A stretch of 61,595 nucleotides of DNA from JBLHKS01 sp047620505 (GTDB lineage Bacteria > Verrucomicrobiota > Verrucomicrobiia > Verrucomicrobiales > DEV007), in NCBI GenBank assembly GCA_047620505.1, contig JBLHKS010000016.1:1-61595 (forward strand). The letters run 5' to 3'. The notes beneath the pieces were generated by a model. The model did no database searches, had not been told where the DNA came from, and saw nothing but the letters and a program-made list of their open reading frames with translations. A program made the position numbers and the translations under genes. Numbering within the stretch: position 1 is the first letter of the stretch; every line of letters begins with the position of its first letter. Below are positions 1-6,960 of this stretch, in pieces.

Positions 1-43
1 ACGATTCTTCGAGACGCGTATCTTCCAAGATTGCTTCACTCAT
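1..43 (-). CDS. Possible 3'-truncated (window-edge) coding start
   Basis: An ATG at 43-41 overlaps the stop of the upstream gene by a few bases and opens a frame (MSEAILEDTRLEES...) that runs off the left edge. The tight overlap suggests translational coupling. Only 14 residues are visible, so no function can be given and the start is tentative. Confidence 0.35.
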   Translation of the reverse strand, partial: MSEAILEDTRLEES

Positions 44-686
44 CTTCGGTATCGTTGAAAATCACAGACACTACTTTCTTGAAATAAGTCAATCTCTGAG
101 AGTAGAGGTCGATCACTTTCGAAAGTTCCTCGGCGGTTTTCTCCTCAAGGTCTTTGTGGAAATTCGCTCTTACTAAAATACCTGACTTTTCCACTCCTTC
201 CATCTGAATCTGTCGCCCATCAAAATTGATCGTCAATCTTCCCGGGTTCCCGTCGAATGAAAATCTGAATCCGACGTCAAGAGGTTGAAGTTCATCAATC
301 CATTTCTGTTCCGACACAAACTTCTCCTTAAGGTATTCTGTCGGATGAGTTTTCTCGATGATCACATCAAAATTAACCCCCACGGCACCATAATCAACGT
401 GCGGCAGAGCACTGACATATTTTTGAGCAATTGAGGCAATTGCTGAATCTTCTGGCGCACAATCAATAGTCCTTTGGCCAACCTGAAGCTTTCGCTCTTC
501 GGCTACAAATCGAACGCCGTTCTTGAACGAAGCGGTCGAGATTGCAGGGGTGCAGAGTGGAGGATCGGCCAATTCCCAATCCCTTCCAATGATGTCTTGC
601 GCCTCAAGAAATGAAGGGTGCAAAATCGTCGGGTTGTGGCCTTGGGCGGTAACTACCAGCGCCACATCTAAAAACGTCAGGGTCAT
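36..686 (-). CDS. Hypothetical protein, 216 aa
   Basis: Complete open frame with ATG start and TGA stop. There is no signal peptide or membrane segment. The sequence looks like a soluble alpha/beta protein: a central stretch reading PHVDYGAVGVNFDV, then a beta-rich region with DGNPGRLTINFDGR, then a helical C-terminus. The general plan (short N-terminal strand, long middle, conserved GVNF-like strand) is reminiscent of the TIGR04255 group of sporadically distributed proteins, but I cannot confirm membership. It lies at the edge of a region rich in decayed genes, and the next gene downstream appears to overlap its stop. Function unknown. Confidence 0.7.
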   Translation of the reverse strand: MTLTFLDVALVVTAQGHNPTILHPSFLEAQDIIGRDWELADPPLCTPAISTASFKNGVRFVAEERKLQVGQRTIDCAPEDSAIASIAQKYVSALPHVDYGAVGVNFDVIIEKTHPTEYLKEKFVSEQKWIDELQPLDVGFRFSFDGNPGRLTINFDGRQIQMEGVEKSGILVRANFHKDLEEKTAEELSKVIDLYSQRLTYFKKVVSVIFNDTEDE

Positions 687-1210
687 GGAATTGTTCGTTC
701 AACGGGAAGACATGCAAGGAGGCGCACCTGCCAGATCACACCGGAATTCGCTCTCATTCGGGACTGATAGGAGGCTCTAGCTGCCTCGTCAACTGGCATT
801 GGTGGTGGCTTCTGATCTTGTTTTCGAGGTTGCTCTTCGCACGTTCAATGCTCAAGTGTAACACAACGACGCAACACAAACCGCCAATTCGGTTCACATA
901 AGTCGTTCATTATCAAGGAAGTCGAGAAAACGGGTCTAAGTCCCGCCCTCGCCTTTCTCTTTCAAACTGAGGGAGCTACGAAAATTAAAGACGCTGCTTT
1001 GATCAAAGTGGGATAAAAAGAGGGATAAAGATCGCCCGAAATCGTCCTCATTTTTTTACGTTTGCCCGTGTTTTTTGGGCCATCTCTTACGCCACGGGCC
1101 CGTCGGCATCGTGAGAGCGGACTTCGCGTTCCATTATCAGCTTGGCTCGGACGGATGGCGCGTTGAAAGATTTCTTGCGAAGGAGTGGACGGACTTATTC
1201 TCGCGAAGGA
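687..1210. other. Gene-poor stretch with a possible gene remnant
   Basis: No complete gene is visible. On the plus strand a frame without a clear start, ending at a TAA at 1014-1016, reads RQFGSHKSFIIKEVEKTG and then LSPALAFLFQTEGATKIKDA. It looks protein-like and could be the C-terminus of a lost gene; I do not recognise it. The rest leads into the tRNA fragment at 1211. Confidence 0.3.
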
Positions 1211-1223
1211 GTGGACGGACTTA
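1177..1223 (+). repeat. Two direct copies of a 21-bp unit ending in the tRNA fragment
   Basis: The 21-mer beginning gcgaaggagtgg and ending ggactta is present at 1177-1197 and again, identically, at 1203-1223, a period of 26 bases. The second copy runs into the anticodon arm of the tRNA-Leu fragment, so the first copy looks like a duplicated piece of the same tRNA edge, as could arise at an integration or excision site. Confidence 0.6.
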
Positions 1224-1271
1224 AAATCCGTTATCCTTCGGGGTGTGTGGGTTCGATTTCCACCGGCGGTA
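1211..1271 (+). tRNA. 3' fragment of tRNA-Leu(UAA), 5' half missing
   Basis: Positions 1215-1231 form an anticodon arm (ACGGA/TCCGT around a seven-base loop CTTAAAA, anticodon TAA at 1222-1224). A class II variable arm follows (ATCC, TTCG loop, GGGT at 1233-1244), then a T arm (GTGGG/TCCAC around TTCGATT, 1247-1263), seven acceptor bases CGGCGGT and discriminator A at 1271. A long variable arm, a UAA anticodon and an A discriminator all fit tRNA-Leu. No matching acceptor 5' strand or D arm exists upstream, so this is a remnant. 3' tRNA halves are typical scars of integrase attachment sites. Confidence 0.6.
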
Positions 1272-1392
1272 TTAAAATTCCCCGTAGAAAGGGAATTAGC
1301 TTCATTTCAGTGCGTCCTCCTGCGGGGCAATTCGGGATCGGGATCGCCACTGGATCGCCACTGAGATAATCCGCCAGCGCTGGTGAATTACT
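1272..1392. other. Short noncoding stretch beside the tRNA fragment
   Basis: No gene is visible. The sequence ggatcgggatcgccactggatcgccactgag contains a small direct duplication (ggatcgccact twice at about 1340-1365). Confidence 0.3.
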
Positions 1393-1617
1393 CTACCCGG
1401 AATTCAGCCAGTGACCTCCGCCCCACTCCGGCTCGAACTTCAGCAGATAGGTTTCGCGGTAATATCGGATTGTGATTTCGCCGCCCTGCTCGCGCCCCAT
1501 GAGCAACGCCATCCCTAGCGCGCCGAGGCGGCGATGATCCAGAGCGGAAACTGAACCACGACGACGGCTCGCTCTGCGAGGGATTTTTCATCTTGTGACG
1601 ATCGAGACGGGCTTCAC
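1393..1617 (-). pseudogene. Small hypothetical gene with two frameshifts
   Basis: Reading across three frames gives one sensible small protein. A GTG start overlaps the TGA of the upstream gene (GTGA, 1614-1617) and encodes MKPVSIVT. A second frame continues DEKSLAERAVVVVQFPLWII..., and a third, from about 1515, encodes GMALLMGREQGGEITIRYYR and ends ...GGGHWLNSG at a TAG (1393-1395). The uninterrupted ancestor would be about 75 residues. The piece from ATG 1512 to 1393 (39 aa) could still be translated alone. Reassembly is my inference; the family is not recognised. Confidence 0.4.
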
Positions 1618-2135
1618 TTCCGCCGCGTCGACGGTGTGCCGACTCCCCATTTGAGCGCGATCTCGATCGCTTTCAGGGCCGTGGAGCCGTCGCCGGTCTG
1701 GATCTCATTTTCGAGCCGGTTCACGATCTTCTCGGGGTCGAGATTGCCGAACGAATTGGCGAGCTGCTGATTCAGGCTTTTCGTTTCAGAATCTGACGGA
1801 GCCGAAGACGGGGCTTTTCCGGGTTCTGGACGAATTTCGCGTCTATTATTGCCTGATTCGTCAGAAGCCGGGTCAAAAAGTGAGTCGAGAGACCCGCTTC
1901 GGGCGATTTGAGCCATTCCTTTCTGTGCTTTCACCCTCGACGAGAACTGACGCCACTTCCCAGAGGGCGAATGCCTCAAAATCCAGCAGAGCGAAAGCGA
2001 TGGGAATGTTTCGCAGGCGTTTCTATCATAAATCGTTAACAGTCCTTCGGAGTGCTTTCTGGGGTGCATGACCTGACTTGAGACAAATCCAGGCTCTTGC
2101 GAATGAACGCTCTTCGCCTGTTTTTTGGTTGCCAT
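1614..2135 (-). CDS. Hypothetical protein, about 173 aa
   Basis: The ATG at 2135 (MATKKQAKSVHSQ...) is preferred over a longer in-frame extension to 2321, whose sequence looks non-coding. The last about 80 residues are the most protein-like: a polar linker (PEPGKAPSSAPSDSETKS), then NSFGNLDPEKIVNRLENEI and a helix ALKAIEIALKWGVG, ending STRRK. There is no signal or membrane segment. The stop overlaps the start of the next small gene on the same strand. The surrounding decay and the nearby tRNA fragment suggest a leftover of a mobile element. Family not recognised; the middle could itself be damaged. Confidence 0.4.
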   Translation of the reverse strand: MATKKQAKSVHSQEPGFVSSQVMHPRKHSEGLLTIYDRNACETFPSLSLCWILRHSPSGKWRQFSSRVKAQKGMAQIARSGSLDSLFDPASDESGNNRREIRPEPGKAPSSAPSDSETKSLNQQLANSFGNLDPEKIVNRLENEIQTGDGSTALKAIEIALKWGVGTPSTRRK

Positions 2136-2423
2136 GACGTTCGAGAATTTCAGAAACTCAGTAATTCCTGACATACACACAAAGCGTGGCGGTGCCAGCC
2201 ATCTGACCACCAAACCCCGAGCGTCTTCGCGATAGACCGAGCAAAGCGGAAATCGGGGTTCGTTTACCATGTTCGAGAAAGCCAACGTAGGAACGAAAAA
2301 CAGCATGGCCCGCGGGATCATTTGATGTTTCCGTCCGGCTTAGGTAGTTCCGATTCAAGGCCGCCTTTCACCCACTGATGATTTGGCTTGTGGAAGGCTG
2401 CCGGATTTGATACCTCTCGGGCT

Positions 2424-2723
2424 ATGAATTTCCACGCCAAATCCCTGATCATCGCTCTAGGCGCGCTTGCCATTGGTTTCGTTCACGTCGCCTGCAACGG
2501 CTATTACGATGACAATGAGGGCTACCGCTACGGGCGCGGGTATGACGACGACGATGATCGCGGGCGACGCCGGTATGACGACGATAATGATCGCGGGCGA
2601 CGCGGGTATGACGACGATAATGATCGCGGGCGACGCGGGTATGACGACGATAATGATCGCGGGCGACGCGGGTATGAAGGCGACGATGATCGCGGAAACC
2701 GGGAGTATCGCGACTACGATTGA
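2424..2723 (+). CDS. Small secreted or lipid-anchored repeat protein, 99 aa
   Basis: The start at 2424 gives MNFHAKSLIIALGALAIGFV..., a good signal peptide. An upstream in-frame ATG at 2388 would only add 12 poor residues. Cys follows VHVA after the hydrophobic core and could be a lipoprotein cysteine, though the box is not ideal. The mature part is almost wholly a low-complexity repeat of the 11-residue unit YDDDNDRGRRG, alternating acidic and basic blocks, ending YRDYD. Such charged repeats suggest an extracytoplasmic, possibly cation- or polymer-binding, disordered protein. No catalytic domain. Confidence 0.55.
   Translation: MNFHAKSLIIALGALAIGFVHVACNGYYDDNEGYRYGRGYDDDDDRGRRRYDDDNDRGRRGYDDDNDRGRRGYDDDNDRGRRGYEGDDDRGNREYRDYD
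2541..2705 (+). repeat. Tandem 33-bp repeat inside the small secreted protein gene
   Basis: Near-identical 33-base units start at 2541, 2574, 2607 and 2640, with a fifth degenerate unit from 2673. Each encodes YDDDNDRGRRG or a variant. The unit length is a multiple of three, so copy number can change without a frameshift. Confidence 0.9.
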
Positions 2724-3417
2724 GGTTCATCTTGTCCTCATTCAGCCGGCGTCGTTGTGCCGGTGTGGCCTTACCGAGGCTTCCAGATTACAGGCCAATT
2801 CTGGTTGGAATCAGGTGAATCTCACAAAAAGGGCGAGGCCGAATCGCTTAGTGTCAGCAGAATGGAATAGGCAAAACCTGAACGTGCCAGCAGCTGCTGG
2901 ACGTGTTGCCATACATGGGCTGACAATTCGTGATGCTCTCAGAATGCCGTAAATGCTCATGCCCGCCTCCCCGAACGCTGTTTCAAGCGATGCAGACAGA
3001 AGCGACTCAATCCATTTTGTGGAACCCTTTCCTTTCGTCGACGCCCCCAGTGCCGCTTGGGATCGCATGACCGACGCAGTTTGCCGACTTTCCCGCACGA
3101 CGATCATTACCCAAAGCGACACCTTGCTTGTTGCCGAATGTCGCAGCCGAATTTTTCGGTTTGTTGATGATCTCGAACTGCGTCTTGAGGTCGAGAAACA
3201 ACAAATCGCGGTTCGTTCGGCTTCCCGATTCGGATATTCGGATTTTGGCGTCAATCGCCGGCGTGTTGAAAGACTTCGTCGGCTTTTCGACCCGTGAACT
3301 GCGCCATGGAACGGGGAGGCGGCGGATTCAAGCTTCAGCCTTTACGGTTGGCATGTGCCCGTGCTATCAGTCGCCCTCGGCCTGTAGAACCGTTTGAATG
3401 CCTGAACCGTCACACCT
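2724..3417. other. Gene-poor stretch, possible eroded coding sequence
   Basis: No convincing gene. Overlapping frames on both strands (about 2811-3330 minus, 2953-3297 plus) have no clear start context or recognisable domain. One exact copy of the dispersed palindrome lies at 2888-2899. On the minus strand the frame through 3204-3007 (LLFLDLKTQFEIINKPKNSA...) is the most protein-like, but I cannot place it. Confidence 0.3.
2888..2899. repeat. CAGCAGCTGCTG palindrome, copy 1 (noncoding)
   Basis: Exact copy, extended to a 14-base palindrome (2887-2900). It lies in DNA with no convincing gene. Confidence 0.9.
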
Positions 3418-3483
3418 ATGAGCAGAATCTTCGGAGCACTCCTGAACCTGTTTTCCACCATCTTCAGCAAGATCGGCCAGTAA
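3418..3483 (+). CDS. Possible 21-residue hydrophobic peptide
   Basis: ATG 3418 to TAA encodes MSRIFGALLNLFSTIFSKIG followed by Q. It would form one amphipathic helix. It ends eight bases before the start of the frameshifted gene at 3492, like a short leader or small membrane peptide. No ribosome-binding site stands out, so this is a weak call. Confidence 0.2.
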   Translation: MSRIFGALLNLFSTIFSKIGQ

Positions 3484-3491
3484 GCGCGCCT

Positions 3492-4262
3492 ATGTCCGAA
3501 GACGACCCATCCCATCCGCTGGTTTTACGCGAGCGCCACCATATACTGGTCACGCGCCTCAGTTCGAAGATCGATCTGCTGGACCGGATCCCGCTGTCCG
3601 GCGTGCGGGCCTGTTTGCGATTCACCTCGTTGGGCTTGAATGCGAAGTCGCCGGCCGGATCAAAGAGGACTTCAAGAACCGGAAGGCGCGTGACGCGCTT
3701 TGGGAACTGATGAAAGTGGAAGGTCTGACCGATGAGATCAGCTGGATTCTGAAACGCGATCCTTGGCCGGCGGATGTACCCATGATCATGGCTGCCCTGC
3801 GGGAAGTGGAAGGAAATTGTCCCGCGACGCTCAACGCCCTCTTACGTTACCCCTTGTCGAAGCGCCCTGTCGATCCTTCATCCGCGCCGCGCGGCTCAAG
3901 GGCTGTTCGGTTCACGATCCCAAAAAGCTACACGGATCGGGATTACGCGCGGCTGGCTATCGACGGTCTGAAGGACTCGTGGGGAGAAGAGAATGTTCGT
4001 TACAGGTTCCTCAGGCAACCGAAGTCCAAAGCTCTGGGAAGGCACGGTCGATCAATTGCTGGAGCAGCTGAAGAACTTTGATGCAACGTCCTCATTCGCA
4101 GCTGGTAGTCGCCAAATCTTCTACTATCTCGAGCCGCAGGGAGAACACCAAGATCTCCGGTTTCACATCTGCGGCGCCGCCACGGCCAAGAAGCGCTGGC
4201 TGGAATGGTGGGAACGGGTTGGCAAGGACTGGTATTCCGCCTCTTCATCGGCCTGGGAATGA
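3492..4262 (+). pseudogene. Frameshifted hypothetical gene
   Basis: Three plus-strand frames join into one reasonable protein. From ATG 3492 it reads MSEDDPSHPLVLRERHH... KIDLLDRIPLSGVRA. After a shift near 3610 it reads GLFAIHLVGLECEVAG... WELMKVEGLTDEISWILKR (the part from ATG 3710 is still open). After a second shift near 4025 it reads KLWEGTVDQLLEQLKNF... WLEWWERVGKDW and stops at 4260-4262. The product would be about 255 residues, soluble and helical, with no domain I recognise. Two indels in 770 bases show that the gene is dead or that the assembly has errors here. Confidence 0.45.
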
Positions 4263-4574
4263 GGCCTTGCCAGCCCGTCACAGCCCAAAATTCAATGAAC
4301 CGGGTCTCCGACCAATCGACCAATCCGCTCAGTGCCGCCCATCAAATTGGTTGGCGGCGAGTCTCACTAATCGACCCTTAGAATAAACTCGACGAGTGAT
4401 CGCCTAATTCCGCCAGCTTTCGCGCGAGTGCCAGGCTCTCCGGCGACATCTTCGCCAGTGGATATTTCGCGGTCTATGTGAAAACGTGGGCAATTACCTT
4501 CGGATGCGGAATTTCATCACTTAGCTGGCTTTGGATCATCGGGATGCGTTGGCGTCTTTGCGAGTGGGCCTTGT
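4263..4574. other. Intergenic stretch with a possible C-terminal gene scrap
   Basis: No complete gene. On the minus strand an open frame without a start (4473-4378) reads TAKYPLAKMSPESLALARKL and ends GDHSSSLF at a TAA. It is bounded upstream by a TAG. This looks like the tail of an eroded gene. Confidence 0.25.
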
Positions 4575-5921
4575 TTAACGCCCTGCGCCGAACTTGGCCC
4601 TGACGTACCGAACGATCCACTGCCACATCCAGCTGCCGGCGGAGACGCTCTGGCCGTCGTTGAGGCGGGCGTAGCCCCATTCGCCTTCGGCGAGCTCTAG
4701 ATTCGGGTTGGTCGAGTCTAGCGCCCCGATTGCCGCGATCCGCGCTCCGGCCAATTCGCGGCCCGTGTTCGCGGCAGGTCTGTTGAGGCCGCTGAAGTGG
4801 CGCTGGGATTCGTTTTCGAAGGTCTCGCGGGCAATGCCGGATCGATTTCCGCCGGATTGATCGGCGATTCCGACGACGGCGAGCGGACCGCCGGCGGTGG
4901 CGGCGAGGGCGGGATGCGGGATCGCTGAAGTGGCGCGTTTTTCGATCTTTGTCAGGGTTGCGCTCAGGTCCTCGGGGCGACCTCGCAGACGCACTCGAAT
5001 CGCGTCGCCGTTATTGAAGTGTTGTGAATCACGTTGGCTGGCCGAGACGAGGAGACTGGGCGGCTCTTCGGGGAAAATCATTAGCAGCTGCTGGCCAACG
5101 CCGAGGAAACGGTCGGACATCGAGGTCAGCCGGGGTGCGTGGACGCGGCCGGTGACGGGGGCGCGGAATTCCAGCGACGCGACGCGGTTTGACTGAGCCG
5201 AAAACCGGTTTCGCAGGCTTTTGACGACCTCCTGTTCGGCTTCCCATGATGATGTTTTTCCGGCGGCGAGATACCGGAGGCTGCGCAGTTCGGCGCGGTT
5301 TAAATCGAGTTCAATCGTGGTCAGGGCGGAGGTTTCTTCGAGGTTTTCCGCGGTCACGAGCAGCTGGCCGACTACGACGCGTTGGCCGTGCTCGCAATGC
5401 AGCTGGCGGATGAATCCGGGGCACTCGGCCCGCAGGATCGCGGAGTTTTCATAGCGAACTACGACGACTGCCGGAGAGGCCGGGTTGACTTGAATTTTCC
5501 AGAGCAGCACCGCCGCGAGGGCGAACCAGAGGGCGAGCCGAACAAGAATTCCGAATGTTCGGTCACGGTGTTTTTTGAGGAGTTTCGCGAAGCCGGCGCA
5601 TAGCGCGATGATTCCGCCTGACACGAACAAAAACGCGATCACCAGCCCGACGCCGCGAAAGAGGTTGGCGATGATGATGAGAATGGCCAGGCTGATGATA
5701 ATTCGCCAGAAAAAGGCAAGGAGGCCATAGATGCGTTTGGCGAACCGGCTTTCTACCTTGGATAATAACTCCGAATTCCTCGTGCCCAATCCGCAAACTG
5801 GTTCCGAGGCCGTCTTCTCCCTCACCGTTCCGGTGATGCGAGGCGCTGGCCGCCAGAACAGCCTTGCAACCTTCCGGATCGCCAAGCTGGAAAGCGATGT
5901 TGCCGCCGTCGTATTCCTCAA
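4575..5921 (-). CDS. 5'-truncated membrane-anchored HlyD-type adaptor
   Basis: The sensible protein starts at about 5755, not at the frame's first ATG (5921), which lies inside the opposite TolC gene. From there it has two close membrane spans (FFWRIIISLAILIIIANLF and GVGLVIAFLFVSGGIIAL), a third (LVRLALWFALAAVLLW), then a periplasmic adaptor region: a first biotinyl-lipoyl half (RAECPGFIRQLHCEHGQRV), a short helical hairpin, and a second half (LEFRAPVTGRVHAPRL) plus beta barrel. Planctomycete and verrucomicrobial relatives of this type usually carry an N-terminal M50-like membrane part; that part is absent. It very likely worked with the TolC, SecA-like and HlyD genes to the right. As it stands it lacks a plausible start and is probably dead. 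Confidence 0.65.
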   Translation of the reverse strand: MRNTTAATSLSSLAIRKVARLFWRPAPRITGTVREKTASEPVCGLGTRNSELLSKVESRFAKRIYGLLAFFWRIIISLAILIIIANLFRGVGLVIAFLFVSGGIIALCAGFAKLLKKHRDRTFGILVRLALWFALAAVLLWKIQVNPASPAVVVVRYENSAILRAECPGFIRQLHCEHGQRVVVGQLLVTAENLEETSALTTIELDLNRAELRSLRYLAAGKTSSWEAEQEVVKSLRNRFSAQSNRVASLEFRAPVTGRVHAPRLTSMSDRFLGVGQQLLMIFPEEPPSLLVSASQRDSQHFNNGDAIRVRLRGRPEDLSATLTKIEKRATSAIPHPALAATAGGPLAVVGIADQSGGNRSGIARETFENESQRHFSGLNRPAANTGRELAGARIAAIGALDSTNPNLELAEGEWGYARLNDGQSVSAGSWMWQWIVRYVRAKFGAGR

Positions 5922-6960
5922 GCAGTTGCAAGATCACCTCGGCCAGGTCAATCAGGCTTACTGGACGCACTACCTCGCTCGCGCGGCTTATCGTCAGCGC
6001 CTTCAATTGGTCGAGCGAACCTCAAAGATCGTCACGACCCTGGAGAAACGTCAGGAACTCGATCCCGACGCCACGAAGAGCGAACTCTTCCGCGCCCGCG
6101 CCGCCATGAAAAAGCGCGAAGCCGACGTTCAGCGCACCCGAATGAGCGTCCGCGTCGCCGAAGAGCAGCTGCGCGCCCTCGTTAACGATCCGGAAATCCC
6201 GATGGGCGGCAGCGGCGAGTGGATCCCGACCTCGAGCCCGTTGCTCGACGCGCCTCGGCACGACATCCGGCCGATCTCGCTCTCGGCATTGGCCAATCGC
6301 GCAGAAGTCGTCCAGGGCGTCCTCGCCGTTGAGGCCGCCACGATCCAGCGAAACCGCTCCTTGAATTCCTTGAAGCCGCAGCTCGATCTCATCGCCGAAG
6401 TCGGCTTCTCCGGGATCGACGGTGGTCGCGATGTCGACGGGACCTACGACGACATGTTCAATCACGGCACGGACGTTCGCGCCGGCTTCCGCTTCAGCCA
6501 GGTACTTGAGCGCGACTTCGCTCGGGCCTCGGTCACTCGCCGCGATCTGGAATACCTTCAGCGCGTCGACGAACTTAACCTCGTCGCTGATCGCGTTTTG
6601 TTGGACACTTTGGTTCGTTACCGGGAAATGCTTTCCTCTTATCGCGACATGAACGCCAAGTTTCAAACTTTGCTGGCTTCCCGCGAAGAACTTGCCGATC
6701 TCGAAAAGCGTTCGGATCTCGACGCGGGCGACGAAGGCGACCGGACGGTTGCCTACTATCTTCAGCTGACGCTCGACGCACTTGAGCGCAATCAGGTTGC
6801 CGAAGAAGAATTTCTCGTGGCGGTCGTCAGCTACAACATTTCCCTCGCCGATCTCGAGCAAGCCCAGGGAACCTTTCTCCAATATCAGGACGTCAGTGTT
6901 CTCCGTCAGGAAGGCGAGAAGCGCGGTGACGTCGACGAACTGATCATTCGAAAGAACTGA
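5731..6960 (+). CDS. TolC-family outer-membrane efflux protein, 5'-truncated
   Basis: The 409-residue frame shows the long coiled-coil helices and repeated structure of TolC proteins: VFSLTVPVMRGAGRQNS, QLQDHLGQVNQAYWTHYLAR, RARAAMKKREADVQRTRM, and a second repeat with AGFRFSQVLERDFARASVTR and YNISLADLEQAQGTFLQY. There is no signal peptide and roughly the first 100 residues of a normal TolC are missing, so homology begins only at about 5765. The 5' end overlaps the opposite-strand adaptor fragment, which is truncated at the same place. The stop abuts the SecA-like start with no gap, so these were one operon. Export without a signal sequence is unlikely. Confidence 0.75.
   Translation: MRLANRLSTLDNNSEFLVPNPQTGSEAVFSLTVPVMRGAGRQNSLATFRIAKLESDVAAVVFLKQLQDHLGQVNQAYWTHYLARAAYRQRLQLVERTSKIVTTLEKRQELDPDATKSELFRARAAMKKREADVQRTRMSVRVAEEQLRALVNDPEIPMGGSGEWIPTSSPLLDAPRHDIRPISLSALANRAEVVQGVLAVEAATIQRNRSLNSLKPQLDLIAEVGFSGIDGGRDVDGTYDDMFNHGTDVRAGFRFSQVLERDFARASVTRRDLEYLQRVDELNLVADRVLLDTLVRYREMLSSYRDMNAKFQTLLASREELADLEKRSDLDAGDEGDRTVAYYLQLTLDALERNQVAEEEFLVAVVSYNISLADLEQAQGTFLQYQDVSVLRQEGEKRGDVDELIIRKN

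Noticed and set aside
523..780. Plus-strand frame at 523-780
   Set aside because: Overlaps the better 216-residue minus-strand gene and has no coding features.
2541..2705. Tandem repeats as a CRISPR array
   Set aside because: Units are contiguous, without unique spacers, and encode a peptide repeat.
2811..3297. Competing frames on both strands as real genes
   Set aside because: No start context, domain or consistent codon use; kept only as possible eroded sequence.
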